Source: Glandiceps talaboti (Eukaryota; Hemichordata; Enteropneusta; Spengelidae). From it: a stretch of 64,000 bases of DNA. Position numbers and translations under genes: made by a program. How positions within the stretch are numbered: the first letter of the stretch is position 1; the number at the start of each line of letters is the position of its first letter. A model generated the notes under the pieces. That model made no database searches and was not told the origin of the DNA. It worked only from the letters and a program-made list of their open reading frames with translations. This document shows, piece after piece, positions 23,395-36,932 of this stretch. The DNA lies in the NCBI RefSeq assembly GCF_964340395.1, contig NC_135549.1, forward strand, positions 27,272,095 through 27,336,094, read 5' to 3'.

Positions 23395-24015
23395 AAACAA
23401 CCCATGACATGTGATTGCCAATATGGGCACTTTGGGATATTTACACTCCTGCTTGTAATGGTTTCCACTGCACTTTCACCTGCTTGTTCATGAAAGTATG
23501 CTCACAAAAGACAATTGTACATGTCACATTTTGCACTCAAATTTCATGGGGTTGTCATTTTATAGTAGACAGTATTATATTTGTGGCACTCAGCAAATCT
23601 GTCACAAAGACCAAGTGAAGTGTATATACTTATAGGATACCTCCATGACTGTTTTACTGTTTAGCAGTTGTGAATATTTTGAACATTTTCTAAGATGTTT
23701 TGAACATTTTAATAGTCAGTACGAACGTTTTCTCAGTATCAAACTAATGCTGGTTACAATTTTTGTGTCTTGTATGCTTTCCGTACAATACCAACTGACC
23801 ATCTTGAGTCCTTTCATGTGTGATATTCTTGACATGGATGTAGTAATTGCCGGCAATGAAAATTAATTATTGAAAGATTTGTTTACAAACATATTACAAA
23901 TCAGACTTTAGTATAGAATTAAAACTTAAAATTATTTCCAAGCACAAACTTGAACATTGTACCTGAAATTTTTGGACTGCATAATTCAGTCTTTGTCAAC
24001 AGTTTGACCCATCTA
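23395..24015. mobile_element. MITE-like family, long copy
   Basis: Shares the CCCATGACATGTGATTGCC and GGGATATTTACACTCCTGCTTG start and a CATGGGGTTGTCATTTT segment (23547) with the copy at 10255-10450. Near 23960 it also carries the ACCTGAAATTTTTGGACTGC...GTCTTTGTCAACAG block of the 10540 region. Confidence 0.5.
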
Positions 24016-24398
24016 TTCAATAACTTTAATTCGTTGCTATATTGGTTTACTAACAAAGATGAATTTTCATTTGAAGATAAATTAGATTTGACTTGAATGC
24101 CTTTCTATACCTCTTCATAACTTGTAGTACTTAGATAAACTGTGACAGTTGCATGCACTCATCTTCTATATTTTTTATGGAATTATTGAGATACATACTT
24201 AATAATATGTTTTTTGTCAAATTTTGAGTGCCAAAGGTGCATTTTTAGTAACTACATACAGCGTGAAGTACTGTGTTCACTTACTAAAATCACATCTTCA
24301 GCACCAACATTTCTATAAAAATGTAACCATGCATAGTTGTCGAGTTATATTTGCACAACAAATGAACAAAAAGCATAAATAACTATTGACAGTCTAGT

Positions 24399-24422
24399 AT
24401 TGAGAGAGAGAGAGAGAGAGAC

Positions 24423-24520
<98 letters not shown>
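24399..24520 (+). repeat. (GA)n microsatellite
   Basis: About 120 bp of GA dinucleotides with scattered GACA interruptions. Confidence 0.95.
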
Positions 24521-24521
<1 letters not shown>

Positions 24522-24564
24522 TTTACAAAGTCACTCTATGGTTTGGTTTAGATATAGTGTACTG

Positions 24565-24665
24565 TAGACCTGTCTCCTCTCCTTTCTTCACCACTAGGGC
24601 ACAGACTGAAGCCTTCTCGCTAACCTAGTGGTGAGAAATGGGAGAGGGATTAGTAGTCCAGCTGT
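24565..24665 (+). other. imperfect hairpin of pre-miRNA-like size
   Basis: 5' arm CTCCTCTCCTTTCTTCACCA (then CTAGG) and 3' arm CCTAGTGGTGAGAAATGGGA (then GAGG) pair over about 24 bp with one or two bulges and a loop of about 24 nt (24600-24623). It could be a small palindromic repeat instead of an RNA gene. Confidence 0.35.
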
Positions 24666-26740
24666 ATATCGCGTACATATACTGTAGAGAAAATGCAACT
24701 CATTCCAAGGCACAAATTAATATGAATATATAAACTAGTTCACATATTCTGTGCATCAATTTATAGATAGTTAGCAATAATATCTCTTTGGCCCATGTCT
24801 CTTTAATTAGTTTTGTAATTCAACAAAACTTAAAGTGACCATATGGATGACAAATTGATATTTATTTTGGATTTTTTTATTCAGAAAACAGCTCTATGTT
24901 TTCCTACTTGAAAAAAAAAGAAAACTATGTGAAACAACATATACCAAGTCCTTGTTTGTTACTCCATAAACTGCAAAAAAAAAAGATATGTGTAAAATTT
25001 TGTTATTTTACACAGGCATACTAAGGTTTTTTTTTTACACTTTCTAGCATTTTGCAATTTATTGCGTTACAAACGTAATCCATTTTTTTGCAAATAGGAA
25101 AACATAATTGAGATGTTTTAAGAAAGAAATTCTCCAAAATATATAATATCAACTAGTCATCCTTACGACCACTTAAAGTTTATATCATTGGCAAGCCAAG
25201 ATATATTGCCTTGTGATATATAATTGAAAGCAGTAAACCTGAAATAAAATGTTGTCAAACAACACAGAAATCTTACTAAGATATTGATACATTTCATTTC
25301 TACATTTGCATAGAAAATCATATCAAAATTGCAAAATTTTCTTTGTTTGAGGTGCCATCAGCCTGGCAGATCATAACCAAGTCACTTTTACTGTGTAACA
25401 ATTAATCTGCCACCAAGATAGTGGGCTTGCATAAGGAAACGCACCAATGTTACCACAGGGGGCTCAGGCTTAAATATGTTTATGAAAACACACAAAAACA
25501 AACAACTAAGTAAACAAACAAACAAACAACATAAAAGTACTAACAGATATGAACGACAGGGTAATTGCAAATCAACATCAACAATGTTTCTATGTAAAAA
25601 GAATTACAATATTTGTTTTCTTACAGGTGAAACGGTCACTATCACAATAGTCATTCATGATTGTCAGTGTTTATATGTTGTTTATATACCCAAGCCCCCT
25701 GTGATTTTGCTAAGAGTGTATGTCAAGCCAGACTTTAAAATGTAGCAATGTTAGTAAAAAAATTATCACGCCAAATAATGACATTAGTAAGATTGTTGTT
25801 TAGCCATATGTATGACCCTGTTCAAGGTTTACTGGCTTCAATTGTATAGATTTCTATAGTGACATGTAAAATTGCAAAGAACTTTACATGGATTTCTTTG
25901 ACAATAGTGGACAATCATTATTTACAACCATAATTCTACCAAGCAGAATAATATGGACATTGTAAATCTATCAATAAAATAATGATGCAATGATTGATAT
26001 GGTGTTTTTGTATATTTGTTGGAAGGAGAGTTCAAAGTATGCAAAGTCAAAGTACCTAGAGGCTTTAGTGGAGCTTAAGTTGATATAGTAAGTAGATCGC
26101 AAAATGTGGGCGGGGCTGATATCTTAGTTTGTAATCATTGGCTATTCATATAGTGATGGAGACAACCAATGGTTATCTGGATACATCATTGGCACCACCT
26201 CATTAGACTATTAGAGTTATATTATAACCCCCAGTTATCGTTGAATCAATGTGAATGAGATGTTGTACTCACCACATATGCTAGCTCACCTAGCCTTGGT
26301 AGTGGCAGTAGGTACATGTATTCAGTAATTTACATGTAAAAGTACCTAGAGTCAGGCAACCATTTTTGCATTGCAAATTCAATATATATTTTAATCTTTC
26401 TACACATTTCCTTCGATCTACTCACTATATCAAGTACCAAACTCCACTACAGCCTGTGGTCTATCAATGTTTACTGGTAACAGTTGGGTTTCTCATCAAG
26501 CTTACAGATGAATAAAAAAGAAACCATGCAAATTTTACACAAAATTCTAATTACCCCAGTATTAGCTCTTGGGAATTGAAGTCCATAACAACAATGCTCA
26601 CACCATCGTTTCTATAAAACATTCCTCTGTATGTTAGTATTTCAATTTGATTGTAGTTTGTGACATCACCAATTCACAAAATAACATGAGCAAAGCGCCC
26701 TCTAGTGAATGACAACAACTTTTGTGTCAAATGATAATGA
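24666..26740. other. intergenic, no gene seen
   Basis: AT-rich sequence with short A and T runs. No coding exon or strong repeat structure was recognised. Confidence 0.4.
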
Positions 26741-26767
26741 TAGTGCTGTTTGAAAAGATCATTCAAC

Positions 26768-28495
26768 ATGAACAGTCAGACAAAACGAAAACAAATGTCA
26801 ATGAGACGAAGAAAGAGAAAATTTTATGGGAACCAGTTCGTACCCAACAAACACCAGAATAAAGAATCTCCAGAGTTGTTGACTGGCGGTACTCATCGCC
26901 GCCCAGCGACGCTGGCCTGCTCGTCGACCGGGAGTTCGACCGTTTACGGTCACCACTACTGGCACCAGTGCAAGCTTCAGAAAGCTGCGGTCAGACTCCG
27001 AGGCTTCAGAAAATGAAAACTCCATCCGAGTTGATGATGTTGTGATCGCCGATGAACGGGACAGTCCTTTGGAAGGTTTTAGGTAAGCGTAAGTTTACAG
27101 TTAAGTTGTATTTACTGTTTACCCGTATATGCAACGTAATGTGTTATAAATGTTCAAAATCTGTATCGCTGAGAACTGGTTCATGTAAAGTGCTAGCTGC
27201 AATAATTGTAGCGTTTGATGTGATTTTGAGAGCATTTTCGTCTGTTTTTGGGCCTTTTTTCGTTCCGACGTTTAACCCGAATCAAACGCTACAATTCCTC
27301 TAATGCAAATGCAAATAGACGAGACCACATTGAAAACGTGAGCGAGGGGTACCGGGTCAGCGTACTACCCGTTTCAAACTGCTGTATGACTTGCTACATT
27401 TGCCAATTTTGACGGAATTGGGGTACCTCTGAACACTTCTTTGGTCTTGAAGGCTCCGTAATTAATGTTGGAGTTAGGAAATGTCCGATATTGTGCCAGG
27501 TAAGGCGTACTTTAGCAGAAAAATTAGAGGAATTGTAGCGTTTGATTCGATGCAACACATGATTGTGACATAAATTATGAAGGGTCAGCTCCGTTGATGG
27601 AGCGGAGCCAGTTGGGGCTAGACGCATATTTGAAAGATCAGTTGCAAACAGGCATCTGCAGTACACAAAATATGTAGGTGACAGTGACTCGAAGTGGGCC
27701 ATATGGTGACACTGATATTGGGAAACTAGAATGTGTTGGCCATTTTCAGAAACTCTGGGGGCAGCGCTACGAAAGAAAAAAAAAGAACTGGGGAGACAGT
27801 AGTTGAGAGACGGGAAGACTATTGGTGGTAGAGGAAGGCTAACCTGATAAGGCCATAGATGAGCTGCAGGTGTATTATGGTTTAGCTATCCGACGTAACA
27901 AAGGAAACCAATAATCAATGCAAACTGATGTAAAGGCTGGACTCTACCACAGCGCCTAAACAGTTGATCAGCCACAACATCAGTATTGCCCACAGGGAGA
28001 GAACTCCTGGTGTAAATGGCAGTCTGACCAGGTCACTGGTCTGCATACATACCAACCAAGACTGTCTCTCCCTGAAGCTGTGGTAGATGAGATCCTCCCC
28101 GATATATATCAGGCTGAGTGATGAGAGACTCCTTGCTAAATGTCTTGATGGGTTCACCCAGAACTGTTGCGAGTGTCTCAACTCCATGATATGGCAGCGG
28201 TGTCCAAAGGAAAGCATGTCAGGTGTCAGTCAATTGCAGTTTGGCATAGCCCATGCAGTCGCCAATTTCAATGATGGCAGTGTGTGCAACCTTCAGATCC
28301 TACAGAAACTGGGCATCCAGCATGGTCAGTACAGCCAAGTAGCCAGGAGAGATGACACAAGGTTGCACAAAGTGAAAGACTTGTTGCACAGCGCCAAGCC
28401 AGGATATAGCGGTGGCAAGAGCGCAGAGCGGAAGAAGAGAGAGATAGGGAAAGGGAAGGCGAAGTTTACGCTGCTGGAGCATTCTGAAAGATGAC
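26768..28495 (+). pseudogene. Mutator-like transposase relic
   Basis: Fragments in several frames. The N-terminal basic segment MNSQTKRKQMSMRRRKRKFY with GNQF starts at 26768. A Ser-rich stretch ends DSPLEGFR at about 27080. After an insertion, RIFERSVANRHLQYTKYVGD with SDSK lies at about 27622-27700, then VGHFQK and a Lys-rich segment at 27738-27800. The last piece (28105-28480) reads LSDERLLAKCLDGFTQNCCE, LNSMIW, CPKE and LQFGIAHAVANFNDG. These match, from memory, the Mutator-like transposase family repeated in cnidarian and invertebrate deuterostome genomes. Frameshifts, stops and an internal insertion (27278-27549) show that it is dead. Confidence 0.7.
27278..27549. mobile_element. 272-bp insertion with perfect 27-bp terminal inverted repeats
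   Basis: CGAATCAAACGCTACAATTC (27278, extending to 27304) is the exact reverse complement of 27523-27549. Seventeen bases of the right terminus also occur at 27204-27220. The insertion separates the N-terminal and central parts of the Mutator-like relic. No obvious target duplication was found. Confidence 0.6.
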
Positions 28496-29392
28496 TTCTC
28501 ACTACTGGCCACATCATTATGTGTGTAATTCTAGAGTTTCTCGAACTACAGTACATGGAAATGACATTTATTTTGTGCCATACCTGTAAATACGATTAAT
28601 TGTAGGGTTTTTAAATTGCTGATACCAGGGGTACAATGTTGTATGGAGAATCTTCAAGGCCAAGTAATTTGAATATTGGGTTCTGGTTAATAAACATCAT
28701 CACAAATTAAGTTGGGGGGAGGTCATATCTTTCTTAGCATTGTAAACAGGAACATGGTTGATGTCGACGTGTAGATGTTATGGCTTGGGGACTCACAAAG
28801 ATTTATTTCACCAATCCTGCATTGTTCAACGTATTATTGAGTTCTAAACATTGGCTTATCTGACTAATACAAGATACCTGCTATAAAGTGAGTCGAAGCA
28901 TTATGCATGTTAGGAGATATGTTGATAAAATGAAATCAACCTCCCTTGTGTTGCCCTTCAATTTCTGACTTCCATGAAATTTGTAATGTATTTTTGTTGC
29001 CAACCTCCATTTTCATTTAGGTAGCTGATAGTTCGTATCATCTGACAAAATAAGCTTGAGTACTATAATCGAAGTCCAAGTTCTTCACACAGCATAGCAA
29101 GAGATTGTTGAAAAAAAAACACACAGTAAAGCAAAGTTTTCTCTACTTCCAAATTTATTTCTTTTGCAGCGGGACTTTCTAAATTCCATGCCAGGAATAA
29201 AGATTAGACAAAACACTTCCAAGAGATAGATCCTCTCAGAGTATAAAACTGTATCAAATACAGAAATGCATATATATCATCTTGTGTGACTTTTCCATGC
29301 TATACCTATAATATGGGTGACAACTAGACGACTTACATCAACCATCTAGATATTTTTCTCTATTACTGAAAGTTTTAAGTAGGCATCAGTAT

Positions 29393-29398
29393 TTTATT
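29393..29398 (-). terminator. candidate RPN1 poly(A) signal
   Basis: Minus-strand AATAAA about 100 bp past the RPN1 stop; another lies near 29156. Confidence 0.35.
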
Positions 29399-29497
29399 AG
29401 TCATGATTTAAAGAGCACACACGAAACGAGAAATCATAAATTGTGTTTTCATCGTCTAGAATTCATCCATCACCATAGGTATAAAATGGAACTTAGT

Positions 29498-32400
29498 TTA
29501 TTGAAGTGACTGAACAATGGCTGCTAGTCTGCCTGAAAAGTCTTCTCGTTTGGCAGTGTTAATTCTGTCTGCTTCCACATACTGTCCCTTGGTGAACTTG
29601 CCGCTGACAATTCTCTCGGCATGCTGTATGGCTTGACCAACGAAGTCTTTCAGCTGACTCTCAAACTTCTGGATCTCGGCCACCTAATTGAAACAAGAAA
29701 ATAAAAAGTACAGATTTACCAGAAGTAATATTAAACAGATTACCCTATTGTTACTCCTGTAAACACTCATGACACAAGAAATACTAAATCATGTCTTCTG
29801 CAGTACAACCATTATATATTTCTGCATTTCTCCCCTCACTCATCTTAACTTCACTCACGTAGTTATCTACAGCTCTTTGACAAGCTCAAATGGTGTGGTA
29901 GGCTACATTATGGTTGTTTTGTCACATTATATCATTACAGGTTACAATAGTGTTTAAGTTCTTGCAATGGTTCTTTGACTGACATGTGATATAGTGTAAA
30001 ATGTTGCGACTATATTCCTTAAATTATAACACACATTTCCTACCCAGCTCTCATGTACATGTAAGTAAGTAGTCATTCATTCACAATGACATTCTCACTT
30101 TTGAAGCAACAAACAACTTAGTCATCAATGGTTCCGTAGAGTATCATTGGTACAGGAAATGTCATATTTCACTGCAGTAGCAACATATCAAACTCACAAT
30201 TAATATGTGATAGTTTCTGATGAAGATGAAATATTTCTCTAACACACTGTCAGTTCAACTATATGAGGTGACAATGGGATAACATAGTTACCTTATCAGC
30301 AGCATCAGTTCCTTCTTGTTTGAGAGTTGCCAAGTAGGCATTGATGTTAGTTGTGTACCCTTTGTATTCCTGGTCCAACTTCTTACGGGTTTCATTGAAG
30401 TCTACAGATTAAAATAATGTAATACGTTACAATTGGAGACAAGTTATAAACTGGTTTTATGATCTTTAACACCAAAGGTATTACAGTGGAAACCGGGGTT
30501 TAGGCTAACTATGCATAGAAACAAAAATCTAAAACTACTGGTGCGACAAAAGCTATTAAAGGGTGTTGATGTCATCACACACAGTAGGATATTATTTCTG
30601 ATGAGTTCCATGATCTTGCAGTGAATATTTTTGGCAACTTCAAGTATTTATGCTATCTTTATTACAGGTTGATTATTCACGCAACAAAAGCACTGCTATC
30701 ACCTAATTGTGTGATCCACCACATGAACATTAGTTTTAGTTTGTGTCCACCCATAGTCAGCTGACAGCTCAGTTTCCACAGTAGTATAAACTGGCAGTCC
30801 AATAATATGTGGACTTAAATCCAAAATTTTGTGTGAAGATAAGTACACAGCACCTACTTTTTCAACAAAACATATGATATACATAACTGAATATGAAATA
30901 AGACTTATAGAAACTTACTGTTGGAGTTCTTGCTGGACTTGAACTTGCTGATGGCTTCATCATAGCTTTGATACAGGGTGAAACGTTTACTCTCAACCTT
31001 TAGGATTTGTTCTACCAAACCAGCAACACGAAGACGAGACTCAGTGGCTGGATCCTGACAAAGAAATCAAACAGAAATTAGGCATACACGGTGGAAAAAC
31101 ACTCCTAAGCTTGGTGAAGCATACGTTTATGATACACAAAGCACTTCAAGTTAGTAAATACTGTATGTACCATGAAGGATTAGATTTTGCCAGTCAATAA
31201 TAACCTTTACAACTTAGTCACCTGAGTACTATATACTGTATTGTACTACACAAAAGATTGTCATAGACCAAGAAAATATCTATGCTCAGTCAGTTCACCT
31301 AATTGTGTAAAAATTCTTACAATTTAAACCTTTTCAACCTATCTATCACTCCACTATATTTATGGCTTTTATCAGAAGTGAATATGACACCAAGTAATTT
31401 ACATAATATACAAATATACATGGGAAATTTTGGACCAATGTAACCCACTAGCCCGAGAGATTTGTTGTCGTGGATACCCCCATTTCACTGTTTCTGCAAC
31501 ACCTCCCCTCCCTCACTATCAATCAACAGATTGCCCACAATGAAAAATCTATCAGTCTTTGAAACCATCCACAGGAAATGAAAGTAACCTGCTGTGAGAT
31601 TTAGCTTTCCATCAGTGAGACAAATATTTACCTTAGAGATTGAGAAATCCATACTGACATAGACAATGACAACGAGGAAAAGTAGATAAAACGTGGTAAG
31701 ACACTTACCTTAGAGATTGAGAAATCCATCCTGACATAGACAATGACAATGAGGAAAAGTAGATAGAAAGCACCAACTACTAACAAAGGCTCCTGTAGTA
31801 GCAAAATCTTCTGGAATGTATAGTTGAGTTCAAAATCTTGAATATGTTGTTCTACTAGGTTGTCCTTGTGAGCCACAATGACAGGTCTTCCTAAGGTGTC
31901 CAAGTAAGTGTAATGACGCTGGACATTCTCCTTATTTACATTATAAGGTGTGTTGAATTCAAGACCCCTGTCATGATACAATAATATGAGCTAAATACAA
32001 AAATATATTTAGTTGTGGATGGTGTAGGGAAACTATCACATCACGTGGCTGATACTTCATGTATGAACACCGTGAAACTTTTCTTTTCATTATAAATTTT
32101 TGCAAGGACTTGCACTCAAAGTTGAAGTGTCACTATAAGTACTTAAAAATGACTTTCAAATCACACCCTATTACATGAACTGAAAGAAAAACAATCATGC
32201 AATATAGCTGAGCTGACTTTTGACATAGACTTCAATCTGTTAAAATAAAATCCCTTGAAAATATAGCACTGCAGTACAAGGTGTACCTTACCAAACAACA
32301 CAACACAAGGATTTTACAGGTATTTCGAGTAGATATAAATATCTATTTCTGGAAACAGCAAAATGATTGCATATCTTGTTAATCCCTCTCGTTATTCAAT

Positions 32401-35400
32401 TTCAATTGAGGGTTTCCCTTTGTTTATACACTGTGAAAGTCCTGCGAGAAATATTCAGCAATTTATGAAAGGGTAGCAGAGTTTTTGAAATCGCCAAGAT
32501 GTAGGTTGACAACTCAAGAAACTTACTTGCTTCCTTCTGGCAGGATGACCTTGACAGTGAGGTGATCAACCACTAGATCATCATAAATATGGTCAAGGAA
32601 CCGCATCTGAAGTACATACTGATCACCTGCAAATAAATAGTAGTAGACAAATTAGTACAATTGGCATTTGTTACCCTAGCCTGTTTACGGCAATGTTGAG
32701 ATACACAAGTACCTGGTCGTAACTCCCTAGCCTTCGCATCAACAGCTTGTCATGACTATGTTGTCAAACAGTTAATGTAGCCACATCCCCAAAAGTCGTT
32801 GTCCAGCACCCCACAGAGTTAAATTTACATAACCATATGTAAATGACATGTAAATTAACACATGTCTACTTCTGTTTTGCCTCAAGTAGTGTAATGTGTG
32901 TATTTTACATAACGATTCATTGGAATATACATGACAGTCAAACTAGTTGTCATGGTAGAAGGGACTGTACACTGATCAACCAGGCTATTGGGGCGAAATT
33001 TTCAATCCCTTGTTATCAGCTTTGACAACATAATCACGACAAGCTATTGGTGCCAGGACTAGGGAGGTACAACCAGCTAATAATGTAGCTCCACAGTGCC
33101 ACAACAGGCTACTGTTACCCAAGTAATACAATCAACTTTAGTAATTGGCATGATCATCAAAACAAAACTGCACTGAGTATATAATATGTCATTTCAAAAG
33201 ATGATTTCAATGTAAAGACTATATAACTGACATTGTATCTGCTATCAGGCTGTTATATCATATGTTGTTTGAAAAGACTGATGTTACATTTGTACTGAGC
33301 TGTACATAATGTACACCACTCCCTCACACACACAGTTTCTTTGTAGTCCAAAATGAGTATTGGTCAATTATAAATATACATTCAAGAGGGGTACATCAAT
33401 ATCAACAGGGAGTCAAGATCTACATTATTTCCCTCAATACAGGGGGACTACTTGGAAACATACTGTTAATGGTTACACATTCTTGGTGCTAACAATGTGG
33501 AAAAATAGCAATTCTATGGTCCAAATAAGTTAAAGGTGATCTGACTCTTCTGAGTGGTTGTCTCCACCTTATCAATGAATGGGGAGAACCATTCTCTCTC
33601 AATAACCTTTCTAAATGAGTAAGAATGCAGTGATTCTTTCAGATCTTCTTTGTGGCCTTGAGATTTAATTTAGAGACCTCTACAGTATGCCCTCTAATGA
33701 TAGCCAAATTTTATTCTGGGTCAAAATGATAAAAGCTGACATTTCTTGTATTCAAAGTCACCACACAGTAAGAGATAGGGGAACATCAAAATTTTGGTGC
33801 GTCACTAGAAATTGTGTGCATCAGAAGAGTGTCAAATTGGCTTGGCGGGCACACTGGACCTCTATCAATTCAATGAGGAAAGGTATTTAATTCAATCATG
33901 TATCACACTCTTTGAATGAACTCACCAGAATTGAACAGGTATTCATAAGTTGGGACATTGTAACCGATGTAGTAGTGGGTTTTCCATCCACCAAACAATG
34001 GGAATCGAGGTCTCAATTCCAGCTCTACATGGTCATCTTGTTCTGTCAAGTGACTGGTGGAGATGTTACCAATCTCGTCACGGTAGTACACATCCCTGGC
34101 TGAAGCTGGCAAGATAGTCTGAAAGCAAAGGTAGGTGAGATTAGTTGGTCAATTCGTTGAAAGAATAGCTAATTTTGTAACAGGATAATTTATGGAATTC
34201 ATGCATGATGGATAGATGAATATCTGAATGACTAGAGGCTGTATTATTTTTATTACATGCAAAAGTGAAGGCTTATATGACGGGGAATATTATCGCTTAT
34301 TGTAATTAAGATTTCCATCTGGATAGAGATCCCACTGACAATAGTTTCACTTGCCAAACAACTATTCCAAATGTTCATATCTGAAGCAATGGCAAGATTG
34401 TCTGTGTACATGTATTATATAGACTGAAGAACATTGCATATTGCAGAAGTACAGGTACATCATCACTATTGCTGAAAGACTCAAATGGTATACGAAATTG
34501 TATGTGTCAGCATGGCAGATGCGCAATTACATGTAGGTGCTAGTATTTTCGTAATAGGCACAAGAGATACAGCACATTGTAATATCCCCTCACGATGCCG
34601 ACAGGCCCATCAGCAAAATTTTGATTCCAAAATTTTCATGGTCTCCGAGTAGAAATTTTCATCTGATAGTAAAATGGAATATTGTCTATTTCCCATGTTA
34701 AATTGTAACACTTTCCGTCATATTGTTTTAGTTTTGTACTTCTTCTTTCTATATATCACACGCCAAGATACATTATTCAGTGTTTTGACATACTGACCAG
34801 CAATTCTGTGGCTACATCATACATGCATGTTTACAGCTAACATTCTGTCTGCTATGTTTTGGTTTCCATCTATATTTTGAAATTCTCACCTTGAAAGACT
34901 TGATAGAGGAAAATGCATCTTGGGTTCTCTGATAGTCATAGCGAGAGAAAGTTCCCTTGAGTGTGGCACCAGAATGTCTGATATCCAAGGTCTCTTCAAC
35001 AGCAATGTTGCCCCAGTGAGATAATTCAATCACTCGTTCCATAGAAGTGACTGCTAAGAATGCGTTGTTGTTCTCATAATGTATTTTCATACTATCCTGT
35101 GTGTCAAACAACGCTAACTTGTTAATCCTCTTTCTACCAGGGGGTATTTGTTAGTACACAAAACACTACAATGTTGGAAAAACTTTTTAAAATCCCCCCC
35201 CCCCCCCCCCCCAACTATCGAGCTTTCCTAATACCTTGTTGATTTTCACTAGGGAACACTCCAGTTAGTGTTTTTCTTAAGGTCAATACGCCAGTAGTAT
35301 TACTAGGTAGTATTACTAGGTAGTATTAGCTAGAATTTGGAGGATTGGACTCTTTGTAGGTAGTTGTCACCAAATCATCCAGTCATGAACAGTTATTACT

Positions 35401-36840
35401 GCTACATATTTACCTCAGCTTTAGAACGGGTCACCAAAACCAAATTTCAACCCACGCATGATTTGTTTCATTCTTTAATGTATGCATGTATTTGAGTACC
35501 GGTACTTTACTGGTGAAAGGGTGAACAACGGTGCAAGATAACAAATATTCAGCATACCTCACTGAATGGAGCTGTGTCATCGTATGGTCCATACGTGATG
35601 ACATCCTCATCAAGTGATACTGGGTTGAGTTTACTGTACGACTCAACGTTGGCTGTTGGTAGTTTCACTGTGGTGCTTTGCTCTACAACGGTGTATGGAC
35701 TGTATACGTAGTGGTTAGATTTCAATTCAACCAACTGTCGATCTCCTTGAGCAATTTCAGCTGGATATGGCTCAAGCACATGAGTGAAGACCTCTTCAGT
35801 CTGTAGTGTCAATGACTGCCCTCCTTTTAGTGAGTCTTCAAGAAACACTTTATAAAATATTTTGTCACTGAAACAGTAATGGAAAGAAATATTCTTTGTT
35901 ACAGCAGAGCTAAAGCATGCCTTTTCGATTTACTAGCACCTTGAAAACCTTGTTTAAACGTGGTGTGACCTGCTGAACACAGGCCTGATGCTGGCACATT
36001 CCAGTTGGTATTGTACATTTGTAGATGTTACATGTCAGCTCCGTGTTATAAATAACACTGATCATGCAATGCTGGACTTGTAACTCCATGGCGACTACAC
36101 AAGGCATGACTTTTGTGTTAATCTGTTCTCATCTTGAATTTTCAATAAACGGAATGCAAGTGACTTATGTCACATTATTTCTCAATACTTCACAAAGTTA
36201 GTCCCCAAAATCTTCACATCTATACACAAAACAGAATTTATGTTTTCATCAGGTTTCCAGTGATCCGACTTCTATCTCACAGAAACCTCCCAACAAAATA
36301 TAAAATTCCATAATCATACCAGAAGAAAACTTTCAACACTTACCTCTTTCCTTTAACTGTGGCTTTTTCAACATCAAGTGGGATGTTTTCTTCATCTGTT
36401 TTTATCTGTGGATTTCAACGTAAGAAACAAGTCATTACTGATGAGAGTATTAAACACTAGGCTGTGTTCAATCAAACAATATTGAAATTTTGCAGGGTTT
36501 CAACAAATGTATTTAAAACTTGCCCATTGGCTGCATTTGTTTTTATTTTCAAGTTTGAATGTTTTGACCTTGTGTGTGGACTGGTGTTTTTAATATTAGT
36601 AACTCATTGTAAAGTATGTATTTTAGTAACCATAGAAATGCTTAGTATGTGAACAGGTGACATTGATATGGTAAGGTTGTAGTGGGATGTTATGGAAGGT
36701 GCACAATATACACTTGTACACACACAGCATACACCTTCTATTGGATATCATGGTAACTTTGAAAAAACGTGTCATACTAGTAATATACACCACCATCAAT
36801 AAATGCATTGGCAAGTTGAAAACCTGATGACAGTTAATTT

Positions 36841-36932
<92 letters not shown>

